Shown: positions 55,238 to 64,000 of the stretch, one piece after another
Numbering within the stretch: position 1 is the stretch's first letter
How the letters are laid out: the number at the start of each line of letters is the position of its first letter
From: Streptomyces antibioticus
GTDB taxonomy: Bacteria > Actinomycetota > Actinomycetes > Streptomycetales > Streptomycetaceae
Reading direction: 5' to 3'
DNA length: 64,000 bases
Assembly (NCBI RefSeq): GCF_001514065.1
Contig: NZ_KQ948427.1
Coordinates: 652,649 to 716,648 of the forward strand
Notes under the pieces: model-generated
Databases searched by the model: none
What the model saw: the letters and a program-made list of their open reading frames with translations, nothing else
What the model was told of the DNA's origin: nothing
Made by a program: the position numbers and the translations under genes

Positions 55238-56812
55238 ATGGCCGCTGTGGTCGCGGCATCCGTGCGCGGCGCGGACCGGTACCGGCCTCCGACGCTGACG
55301 GGCCTGGTCGATCTGCTGGACCGGCAGGTGCGGGAACGTCCGTACGCCCGTGCTCTCGTCGTCGGCGGCGAGCGGGTGCACCTGTCCTACCGTGCCCTCG
55401 CCACCCTGGCCGACGACGTGGCCGCCCGGCTCGGCGGGGCCGGGCTGCGGCGCGGTGACGCGGTCGGGGTGCTGTCCGCCAACACGGCCGAATTCGTGGT
55501 GGCGTTGTTCGGTGCGGCACGGGCCGGGCTGGTGGTCGCGCCACTGGACCCGGCGCTCCCGATGACACAACTCGCCGCTCGTGTGGCCGCCTTGGGCGCG
55601 CGGGGCGTCCTGGCGGGGCCGCCCCTCGACGATGCCCGCCCACAGGTCCCGGTGTGGCCCCTGCGCGTCGGCGTCTCTCGGGCGGGCACGGCGTCGCTCA
55701 CCCTCGACGTCGGCCCCGCGGCCCATCTGTCGGGAGCCGCCGCCGAGTTGGCGGGCGACGACGCCCTCGTGATGTTCACCGCCGGGACCAGCGCCCGGGC
55801 GAAGATGGTCCCGCTGACCCATGCGAACGTCGCGGCGTCCGTGCGGAACATCTGCGACGGCTACGAGTTGGGGCCGGGGGACGCGACGGTGGCGGTGATG
55901 CCGTTCTTCCACGGGCACGGGCTGTTCGCGGCGCTGCTGGCCTCGCTGGCGAGCGGCGGCTGTGTGCTGCTGCCCGAGCGGGGGCGGTTCTCCGCGATGA
56001 CGTTCTGGGACGACATGCGGGCGGTCGCCGCCACATGGTTCACGGCGGTCCCGGCCATGCACGAGATCCTGCTGGACCGGTCGGAGCAGGAGTACCCGGG
56101 GCCGCAGGCGCCGCCGCTGAAGTTCGTCCGCAGTTGCAGCGCTCCGCTCAACACCGCCACACAGCGGGCGTTGGAGCGCACGTTCGGCGCGCCCCTGCTG
56201 TCCGCGTACGGGCTGACCGAGTCCTCGCACCAGGCGACCAGTGAACCTCTGCCGGGACGTGGGGAGTTGAAGCAGGGCTCGGTCGGCCGGCCGACCGGTG
56301 TCGAGGTCCGGGTCGTCGGCCCCGGGGGGACACCCTGCCCCGTGGGGGTGGAGGGCGAGGTGTGGGTGCAGGGGCCCACGGTCGCCCGCGGGTATCTCGG
56401 CGACGCGGACGCGACGTCGTACACCTTCGTCGACGGCTGGCTGCGCACCGGGGACCTGGGCAGGCTGGACGCGGACGGGTATCTGTCGCTGACCGGGCGG
56501 ATCACGAACCTCATCAACCGCGGTGGGGAGAAGATAGCGCCCGAGCATGTGGAGGACGTCCTCGCCGGGTGCCCGGGGGTGGCGGAGGCGGCCGTGTTCG
56601 CCGTTCCGGACGCGACGTACGGGCAGCGGGTCGCGGCCGTGGTGGTGGTGCGGGACGGTGAGGGCGTGGACGCGGCGGAGATCCTGCGGTACTGCCGGGA
56701 CCGGCTCGCCGCGTTCGAGGTGCCCGACCGGCTCGACGTGGTCGACGCGCTGCCGTACACCGCCAAGGGAGGGCTCGACCGGAAGGCCGTACAGGCACGG
56801 TACGCGCCGTGA
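55238..56812 (+). CDS. Oxalyl-CoA synthetase-like acyl-CoA ligase (AAE3/Pcs60 group)
   Basis: A 524-aa AMP-forming ligase that would activate oxalate to oxalyl-CoA. The core is close to plant AAE3 and yeast Pcs60: AVMPFFHGHGLFAALLASLA, GRFSAMTFWDDMRAVAATWF, FVRSCSAPLNTATQRALERT and NLINRGGEKIAPEHVEDVLA. The phosphate loop is altered to FTAGTSARAKM, and the C-terminal A10 motif reads YTAKGGLDRK where the catalytic Lys normally sits in TASGKIxR. The usual lysine position is therefore Gly. It is divergent from oxc and convergent with the LysR gene 3 bp away. Confidence 0.82.
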   Translation: MAAVVAASVRGADRYRPPTLTGLVDLLDRQVRERPYARALVVGGERVHLSYRALATLADDVAARLGGAGLRRGDAVGVLSANTAEFVVALFGAARAGLVVAPLDPALPMTQLAARVAALGARGVLAGPPLDDARPQVPVWPLRVGVSRAGTASLTLDVGPAAHLSGAAAELAGDDALVMFTAGTSARAKMVPLTHANVAASVRNICDGYELGPGDATVAVMPFFHGHGLFAALLASLASGGCVLLPERGRFSAMTFWDDMRAVAATWFTAVPAMHEILLDRSEQEYPGPQAPPLKFVRSCSAPLNTATQRALERTFGAPLLSAYGLTESSHQATSEPLPGRGELKQGSVGRPTGVEVRVVGPGGTPCPVGVEGEVWVQGPTVARGYLGDADATSYTFVDGWLRTGDLGRLDADGYLSLTGRITNLINRGGEKIAPEHVEDVLAGCPGVAEAAVFAVPDATYGQRVAAVVVVRDGEGVDAAEILRYCRDRLAAFEVPDRLDVVDALPYTAKGGLDRKAVQARYAP

Positions 56813-56815
56813 GGG

Positions 56816-57757
56816 TCAGGGGACGGCGCGCACGAGGTGGTCGGTGGGCAGGGGGCGGGCGAAGACGTCGTCCAGGGCGAGGCCCGTCGCCGCGTTGACG
56901 AAGGCGCGGGCGGCGACCGAGCCGGGGGTGCCGGCGTGGATAGCCACCGAGACCTGGGCCCCGGCCTCCGGGTCGACCAGGGGCAGTGCCCGGGTACGGC
57001 CGACGACCGGCATCGCGCGCAGCCAGGTGTGCGGAACGATGCTCGCCCAACCGCCGCCGCCCACATGCGCGTAGAGGGAGGCGATCGAGTCCGTCTCGAT
57101 CTGCGGGGTCACCACGAACCCCTTCTCGGCGAAGACGGTGTCGACGATCTGCCGGATGCGCATGTCGGGTGTCAGCATGGCGAGCGGCAGTTGGGCCGCG
57201 TCCGCCCAGGTGACGGTGGCGGACTGGGTGACCGGCTGGTCGTCCGACACCAGCAGCATGTACCGCTCCTGGTACAGGGGGACGACCTGGAGGCCCTCCT
57301 GGTCGCCGGGGTCGAAGTGGGCGATCGCCACGTCGAGTTCGAAGTCACGGAGCTGGCGGTGGAGTTCCTTGGTCGACAGCCGGGAGCGGACCTGCACCTT
57401 GGCCAGCGGGTGGGCGGCGCAGAACGCGGCGACCGGCAGGGCCAGGGTCGTCGAGGCCGTGGGGTCGGTGCCGAGCCGCAGGGTGCCGGTGATGCCGGAC
57501 TGGACCGCGGCCACCTCGGCCTTGAAGGCGTCCTGTTCGGCGAGGATCCGTTTGGCCCAGACGACCAGCCGCTCGCCTTCCGGGGTGAGGCCCTGGTAGG
57601 TGTGCCCGCGGTTGATGAGGGTGACGTTCAACTCCCGTTCCAGCTTGGCGATCGCCGCCGACAGCGCCGGCTGCGACACGAAGCAGGACTCGGCCGCCCG
57701 GGCGAAGTGCCGCTCCCGCGCCACCGCCACGAAGTACTCAAGCTGCCGGAACAGCAT
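56816..57757 (-). CDS. LysR-family regulator of the oxalate/formate genes
   Basis: A 313-aa LysR protein. The N-terminal winged helix is LEYFVAVARERHFARAAESC, followed by FVSQPALSAAIAKLERELNV. The C-terminal co-inducer domain covers about 90-295. The ATG at 57757 is chosen because GAGAGGAG lies six to seven bases upstream; the frame is open further but without support. It follows the formate dehydrogenase genes on the same strand, with GntR-type palindromes in its own upstream region. Ligand (oxalate, formate or a CoA ester) is unknown. Confidence 0.88.
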   Translation of the reverse strand: MLFRQLEYFVAVARERHFARAAESCFVSQPALSAAIAKLERELNVTLINRGHTYQGLTPEGERLVVWAKRILAEQDAFKAEVAAVQSGITGTLRLGTDPTASTTLALPVAAFCAAHPLAKVQVRSRLSTKELHRQLRDFELDVAIAHFDPGDQEGLQVVPLYQERYMLLVSDDQPVTQSATVTWADAAQLPLAMLTPDMRIRQIVDTVFAEKGFVVTPQIETDSIASLYAHVGGGGWASIVPHTWLRAMPVVGRTRALPLVDPEAGAQVSVAIHAGTPGSVAARAFVNAATGLALDDVFARPLPTDHLVRAVP

Positions 57758-57808
57758 GAACGACTCCTCTCTCGCCGGGCGGGCCCGGGGCTGTAGACGG
57801 CCGACGCA

Positions 57809-57826
57809 GATACTGTATGCAGTATC
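57809..57826. promoter_or_regulatory. GntR-type operator upstream of the LysR gene
   Basis: GATACTG-TATG-CAGTATC, a perfect palindrome with 7-bp arms. Nearby CTGTAGAC at 57791 repeats the element found near the first GntR gene. It shares the ATAC-N8-GTAT layout with sites at 62991 and 63079. Confidence 0.6.
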
Positions 57827-57866
57827 CGTTCGACGTGTACAGCCCCGGGCACGCCGCGGCGCCACC

Positions 57867-58079
57867 TCAGCGCAGGAGCTCCACCGCGGCGACCACCAGG
57901 GGGTCCAGCCCTGCCGCTCCGGCGTCGACGTACCCCTCCAGCCTGGCGCGCATCCGCGGGTCCCAGAACCGGCCGATGTGCCCCGCGATCTCCTCCGCGG
58001 CGCGCTCCTCGGGCAGATGCCGGAGGTTCCTGGCGATGTCGTTCGCCATCCGCTGCTCGGACGGCACGGTCACCGACAT
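57867..58079 (-). CDS. fdsD: Formate dehydrogenase delta subunit
   Basis: A 70-aa FdsD-type protein: RMANDIARNLRHLP, then HIGRFWDPRMRARLEGYVDA and LVVAAVELL, the family pattern. It is the last gene of fdsGBAD, one base after fdsA, as in Cupriavidus. It is needed for activity of NAD-dependent molybdenum formate dehydrogenases. The usual fdsC (sulfurtransferase) gene is not in this cluster. Confidence 0.9.
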   Translation of the reverse strand: MSVTVPSEQRMANDIARNLRHLPEERAAEEIAGHIGRFWDPRMRARLEGYVDAGAAGLDPLVVAAVELLR

Positions 58080-58080
58080 C

Positions 58081-60845
58081 TCAGCTCCCCACCGTCGCCA
58101 GGCCCACCTGCACGGCGGTCACCTTGTACTCCGGGCAGTTGGTGGCCCAGTCGGAGTTCTCGGTGGTCACGACGTTCGCCCCGGTCACCGGGTGGTGGAA
58201 GGTCGTGTAGACGACCCCGGTCGGCATCCGGTCGGAGATCTCGGCCCGCAGGGTGGTCTCACCGACCCGGCTGGCGAGGGTGACCATGTCACCGTTCTTG
58301 ATCCCCCGGTCCTCCGCGTCATGCGGGTGCAGTTCGAGGATGTCCTCGGGGTGCCAGGCGACATTGCCGGTACGGCGGGTCTGCGCGCCGACGTTGTACT
58401 GGCTCAGGATGCGGCCGGTCGTCAGGACCAACGGGAAGCGCCTGGTGCTGCGTTCATTGGTCGGGACGTACGACGTGACCACGAACCTGCCCTTGCCGCG
58501 CACGAACTCGTCCACATGCATGATGGGCGTGCCCTCCGGGGCCTCCTCGTTGCAAGGCCACTGCACGCTGCCGAGCTTGTCGAGCAGCTCGAAGGAGACG
58601 CCGGTGAACGTCGGGGTGACGGCGGCGATCTCGTCCATGATCTGCCCCGGGTGGTCGTACGCCATCGGGTAGCCCATGGCCGTGGCGATCTCGCCCACGA
58701 TCTGCCACTCGTGCTTGCCGGTCTTGGGCTTCATCACCGCACGGACGCGGTTGATGCGGCGCTCCGCGTTGGTGAAGGTGCCGTCCTTCTCCAGGAAGGA
58801 GGCGCCGGGCAGGAAGACGTGCGCGAACTTGGCGGTCTCGTTGAGGAACAGATCCTGGACGACGACCAGTTCCATGGCTTCGAGAGCGGCGGTGACGTGC
58901 TTCAGGTTGGGATCGGACTGCGCGATGTCCTCGCCGTGCACGAACAGGCCGCGGAAGGTGCCGTCGATGGCCGCGTCGAACATGTTGGGGATGCGAAGTC
59001 CCGGTTCGGCGAGGAGGGTTCCGCCCCAGAGGTTCTCGAACACGGTGCGCACCGCGTCGTCCGAGACGTGGCGGTAGCCGGGGAGTTCGTGCGGGAAGGA
59101 GCCCATGTCGCAGGAGCCCTGGACGTTGTTCTGGCCACGCAGCGGGTTCACGCCGACACCGTCACGGCCGATGTTTCCGCACGCCATCGCGAGGTTGGCC
59201 ATCCCCATGACCATGGTCGAGCCCTGGCTGTGCTCGGTGACACCGAGGCCGTAGTAGATGGCGCCGTTGGGCGCGGAGGCGTACAGCCGGGCGGCGGCAC
59301 GGAGTTCGGCGGCGGGTACGCCGGTGATCTCCTCGACCGCCTCCGGGCTGTTCTCGGGCCGGGCGACGAACTCCGCCCAGTCGTCGAAGCCTTCACAGCG
59401 CGCGGCCACGAAGTCCCGGTCGACCAGGTCCTCGGTCACGACGACGTGGGCCATGGCGTTGACCACGGCCACGTTGGTGCTGGGCCGCAGCTGGAGGTGG
59501 TACTGAGCCTCGATGTGGGGCGAGCGGACCAGGTCGATGCGGCGCGGGTCGACCACGATGAGCTGGGCCCCCTCGCGCAGCCGGCGCTTCATCCGGGAGG
59601 CGAACACCGGGTGCCCGTCCGTGGGGTTGGCGCCGATGACCACGATGACGTCGGCCTGCGCGACCGAGCGGAAGTCCTGGGTGCCCGCGGACTCCCCGAA
59701 GGTCTGCTTGAGGCCGTAGCCCGTCGGGGAGTGGCAGACGCGGGCGCAGGTGTCGACGTTGTTGTTGCCGAAGGCCGCGCGGACCATCTTCTGGACGACG
59801 TACACCTCCTCGTTGGTGCAGCGGGAGGAGGTGATGGCGCCGACCGCGCCCGAGCCGTGCCGGTCCTGGATCTCGCGCATCCGCCGCGCGACCGTGCCGA
59901 TCGCCTCGTCCCACTCGACCTCGCGCCAGGGGTCGGTGATCCGGTCGCGGACCATGGGCTTGAGCTGACGGTCGGCGTGGGTGGCATACCCGAAGGCGAA
60001 GCGGCCCTTCACACAGGAGTGGCCCTCGTTGGCGCCGCCGTCCTTGTACGGGACCATGCGCACGAGTTCGTCGCCGCGCAGCTCGGCCTTGAAGGAGCAG
60101 CCGACGCCGCAGTAGGCACAGGTGGTGACAACGGACCTGGTGGGCATGCCGAGTTCGACGACCGAGCGCTCCTGGAGCGTGGACGTCGGGCAGGCCTGGA
60201 CGCAGGCGCCGCAGGAGACGCACTCGGAGTCCATGAAGGACTCCCCCGCGCCGGGCGAGACCTTGCTGTCGAAGCCGCGGCCCTCGATGGTGAGCGCGAA
60301 GGTGCCCTGGACCTCGCCGCAGGCGCGGACGCAGCGGGAGCAGGCGATGCACTTCGACGGGTCGAAGTCGAAGTAGGGGTTGGAGGTGTCCTTCTCGGCG
60401 TCGAGGTGGTTGGCGCCCTCGTAGCCGTAGCGGACCTGCCGGAGGCCCACCACGCCCGCCATGTCCTGGAGTTCGCAGTCGCCGTTGGCGGGGCAGGTCA
60501 GGCAGTCGAGGGGATGGTCGGAGATGTAGAGCTCCATGACGCCCTGGCGGAGCTTCTCCACCTTCGGCGTCTGGGTGCTGACCTTCATGCCGTCCGCGCA
60601 GGGGGTGGTGCAGGAGGCCGGGGTGCCGCGGCGGCCGTCGATCTCGACCACGCACAGACGGCAGGAGCCGAAGGCCTCCAGGCTGTCGGTGGCGCACAAC
60701 TTGGGTATGTCGACGCCGGCTTCCGCCGCCGCCCGCATCACCGAGGTGCCCTCGGGCACCGTCACCGGCAGGCCGTCGATCTCGACGGAGACCGTGGCCG
60801 GGCCCGGTCGCTCCGGTGTTCCGAAGTCGGGTTCCTTGAGGAGCG

Positions 60846-60849
<4 letters not shown>
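58081..60849 (-). CDS. fdsA: NAD-formate dehydrogenase catalytic (molybdopterin) subunit
   Basis: Oxidises formate to CO2 at a bis-MGD molybdenum centre. The protein is 922 aa. The N-terminus binds one [2Fe-2S] cluster (Cys52, 63, 66, 80), then a NuoG-like His112/Cys116/119/125 set, two ferredoxin-type [4Fe-4S] sets (Cys167/170/173/177 and Cys210/213/216/220) and the MGD-proximal set (Cys244/247/251/279). The metal ligand is Cys372 in ARVCHSPTG, not selenocysteine. The ATG at 60849 overlaps the fdsB stop by 4 bp; the longer open frame upstream is shadow of fdsB. Confidence 0.95.
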
Positions 60850-62450
<1,601 letters not shown>

Positions 62451-62452
62451 GA

Positions 62453-62926
62453 TCAGACCGTCCCGTCGAGGATCGCGCCCAGGCGGGCCGGGCCCACTCG
62501 TCCGTACAGCCGTCCGTTCGCCTCCACGGACGGTCCCAGCGCGCAGTTGCCCAGACAGAAGACCTGCTCGACGGTGACCGAGCCGTCGGCCGCGGTCTCT
62601 CCCAGGGGCAGTCCGGCTGCGCGCGCGTAGTTCACCAGGCGGTCGGCGCCCAGGGCTTGGCAGGCCTCCGCGCGACAGATGCGCACGGTGGTGCGGCCCG
62701 CCGGTTCGCGGCGGAAGTCGTGGTAGAAGGTCACCACTCCGTGGACGTCCGCCCGGGAGAGGTTCAGCTCGTCGGCCAGTACCGGGATCGCCTCCTGCGG
62801 CACATGGCCCAACTCGGCCTGTACGGCGTGCAGTACGGGGAGCAGCGCGCCGCGTTGTCCCCGGTGGTCGGCCACCACCCTCCGGACCACGCTCTCGACC
62901 GTCACATCGCTCCCGCTGGTCGTCAT
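62453..62926 (-). CDS. fdsG: Formate dehydrogenase gamma subunit (2Fe-2S, NuoE-like)
   Basis: A 157-aa thioredoxin-like ferredoxin subunit. The four cluster cysteines are Cys84, Cys89, Cys124 and Cys128 (ICRAEACQALG and VFCLGNCALGP). It is the first gene of fdsGBAD. A GntR-type palindrome lies 65-84 bp upstream of its start, and a second GntR gene is divergent. Confidence 0.94.
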   Translation of the reverse strand: MTTSGSDVTVESVVRRVVADHRGQRGALLPVLHAVQAELGHVPQEAIPVLADELNLSRADVHGVVTFYHDFRREPAGRTTVRICRAEACQALGADRLVNYARAAGLPLGETAADGSVTVEQVFCLGNCALGPSVEANGRLYGRVGPARLGAILDGTV

Positions 62927-62990
62927 GATCGCTTCGCCTTCCGTGACACGGGTCCCCGGCGAGGGTTGAAGGAGACTGAGACACTACCCC

Positions 62991-63010
62991 ATACAGACTT
63001 CTGTATACAG
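62991..63010. promoter_or_regulatory. GntR-type operators upstream of the fds operon
   Basis: ATACAG-ACTT-CTGTAT (62991-63006) overlaps the perfect palindrome CTGTATACAG (63001-63010). The first has the same 6-4-6 layout as the palindrome at 57809. It is between the divergent fdsG and GntR genes. Confidence 0.65.
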
Positions 63011-63078
63011 GCGACAGTCGCGGAGAACCGTCCCTCGGAGACCTCGCGGGCCCCCAATCCACAGGTCACGCCATGTTG

Positions 63079-63094
63079 CATACCAAAACCTGTA
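63079..63094. promoter_or_regulatory. GntR-type site before the second GntR gene
   Basis: ATACCA-AAAC-CTGTAT keeps the ATAC-N8-GTAT layout with a weaker left arm. It lies 63-78 bp upstream of the GntR start, fitting autoregulation. Confidence 0.45.
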
Positions 63095-63156
63095 TTCTGA
63101 GGCCGCCGTCGGCCCTTCCCGGCGGCCGATCCTCTCGGCGGCAGAACAGGACAACC

Positions 63157-63846
63157 ATGCGCGAGGCACTCACAGCCGCTGCGACCCGGCGCGTCGCCCG
63201 CCCGGCACCCCTGCGCCAGGCCGTGTACGACGCCCTGACCGAGCTGATCGTCAACGGGTCGCTCAAGCCCGGCCAGCATCTGGTCGAGGCCGAACTCGCC
63301 GAGCACCTCGGGGTCAGCCGCCAGCCGGTCCGCGAGGCCCTCCAGCGGCTCCAGACGGCCGGCTGGGTCGACCTGCGGCCCGCCCAGGGCGCCTTCGTGC
63401 ACTCCCCCACCGAGGAGGAGGCCGCCCAGCTCCTCGGCGTCCGCGCGGTCCTGGAGACCTACTCGGCGCAACTCGCCGCGCAGAACGCGAAGCCCGAGGA
63501 CGTCGAGCGTCTCTGGGAGCTCCACCAGGACGGCGTCGACGCGCTCTCCGAGGGTGACGTCGAGCGGCTGGTCGCCGCCAACACGGCCCTGCACTCCTTC
63601 GTCACCTCCGTGGCCGCCAACGACGTACTGGCGGAAATGCTCGGACAGGTGGGCCAGAAGGTGCGCTGGTACTACACCCCCATCGCCAAGCCCCGCGGCA
63701 AGGAGGCCTGGAACGAGCACGCTCAGCTCATCAAGGCCGTCTCCAAGGGAGACGCGGACCGGGCGGGCGAGGTGATGCGCAAGCACGCCGAGCGCACGGC
63801 CGACTTCTACCGCAGGCAGTTCGCCGCCAAGGCGGGACGGGACTGA
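63157..63846 (+). CDS. GntR/FCD regulator, right flank of the oxalate island
   Basis: A 229-aa FadR-type regulator, a paralogue of the protein at 50521-51210. GQHLVEAELAEHLGVSRQPV and REALQRLQTAGWVDLRPAQG differ by only a few residues from the other copy. The ligand domain is more diverged (NTALHSFVTSVAANDVLAEM, RWYYTPIAKPRGKEAW). The ATG at 63157 follows AGGA by seven bases; an earlier in-frame start at 63073 would place the operator inside the gene. It is divergent from the fds operon. Confidence 0.9.
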   Translation: MREALTAAATRRVARPAPLRQAVYDALTELIVNGSLKPGQHLVEAELAEHLGVSRQPVREALQRLQTAGWVDLRPAQGAFVHSPTEEEAAQLLGVRAVLETYSAQLAAQNAKPEDVERLWELHQDGVDALSEGDVERLVAANTALHSFVTSVAANDVLAEMLGQVGQKVRWYYTPIAKPRGKEAWNEHAQLIKAVSKGDADRAGEVMRKHAERTADFYRRQFAAKAGRD

Positions 63847-63873
63847 CCCAACTCGGGCGTTTGCCATGGGGGT

Positions 63874-64000
63874 TCAGGACGGAGCCAAGAAGGCGGCGGG
63901 TCGGGACGCGCTGACCCCGACGGCCTGTGGGGCCTGAACTCCGTTACTCCCGGCGGCGCGTAGCTCGCGCAACCACGGCAGGACCGTATGCCGCACGATG
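63874..64000 (-). CDS. Possible C-terminal end of a gene continuing past the window
   Basis: A minus-strand frame open from the window edge for 41 codons with GC-rich third positions, ending SASRPAAFLAPS then TGA. Too short to assign to a family. It would converge on the GntR gene. Confidence 0.3.
   Translation of the reverse strand, partial: IVRHTVLPWLRELRAAGSNGVQAPQAVGVSASRPAAFLAPS

Overview
High-GC chromosomal DNA of a Streptomyces or close relative. Supporting signs are strong third-position GC with long antisense open frames, GTG starts, F420-type oxidoreductases, an OpcA-linked glucose-6-phosphate dehydrogenase, an NADP-independent-type 6-phosphogluconate dehydrogenase, and gene orders I recall from the S. 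coelicolor SCO66xx region. One tRNA-Leu(GAG) is present. I found no rRNA, CRISPR array, insertion sequence or prophage.

Layout. 1-8.7 kb: pentose phosphate/glycolysis operon tkt-tal-zwf-opcA-pgi-gnd plus a histidine phosphatase. 8.7-10.2 kb: beta-helix membrane protein. 10.2-15.2 kb: quinate/shikimate catabolic island (dehydroshikimate dehydratase, shikimate dehydrogenase, TetR, MHS-type transporter) with a shared candidate operator. 15.2-19.7 kb: VOC protein, F420-type PPOX protein, TetR with its operator, a frameshifted MFS exporter and a serine hydrolase. 19.7-23.0 kb: saccharopine-type lysine catabolic operon. 23.1-30.6 kb: an uncharacterised set of eight genes (GTP cyclohydrolase II variant, creatininase-fold protein, membrane flippase-like protein, methyltransferase, glycosyltransferase, PTPS homologue without its catalytic residues, MDR dehydrogenase, CDP-alcohol phosphotransferase). 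30.6-35.6 kb: Opp/Nik-type ABC importer without ATPase, with an MFS protein and a GNAT protein. 35.7-37.1 kb: CooC-like ATPase plus SCO5389-family protein. 37-42 kb: DUF4132 protein, alpha/beta hydrolase, NarK. 41.9-46.5 kb: sugar ABC importer with beta-glucosidase. 46.8-50.4 kb: luciferase-like oxidoreductase, EF-G paralogue, tRNA-Leu. 50.5-63.8 kb: complete oxalate-to-CO2 island (oxalyl-CoA synthetase-like, oxalyl-CoA decarboxylase, formyl-CoA transferase, NAD-formate dehydrogenase FdsGBAD, a LysR and two near-identical GntR regulators, a PAS protein).

How the genes work together. The oxalate island would activate oxalate to oxalyl-CoA, decarboxylate it to formyl-CoA, transfer CoA back to oxalate and oxidise formate to CO2 with NADH formation. 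The two GntR proteins flank the island, and palindromes of a common design (ATAC-N8-GTAT) precede several of its genes. The 23-30 kb island is the best candidate for a new pathway. Its cyclohydrolase carries Met120 where canonical enzymes have Tyr, a change known to give the formylated pyrimidine (FAPy) product. Its neighbour belongs to the same fold as the archaeal FAPy deformylase. The remaining genes suggest glycosyl, methyl and lipid-like tailoring of a GTP-derived pyrimidine or pterin. The end product is unknown.
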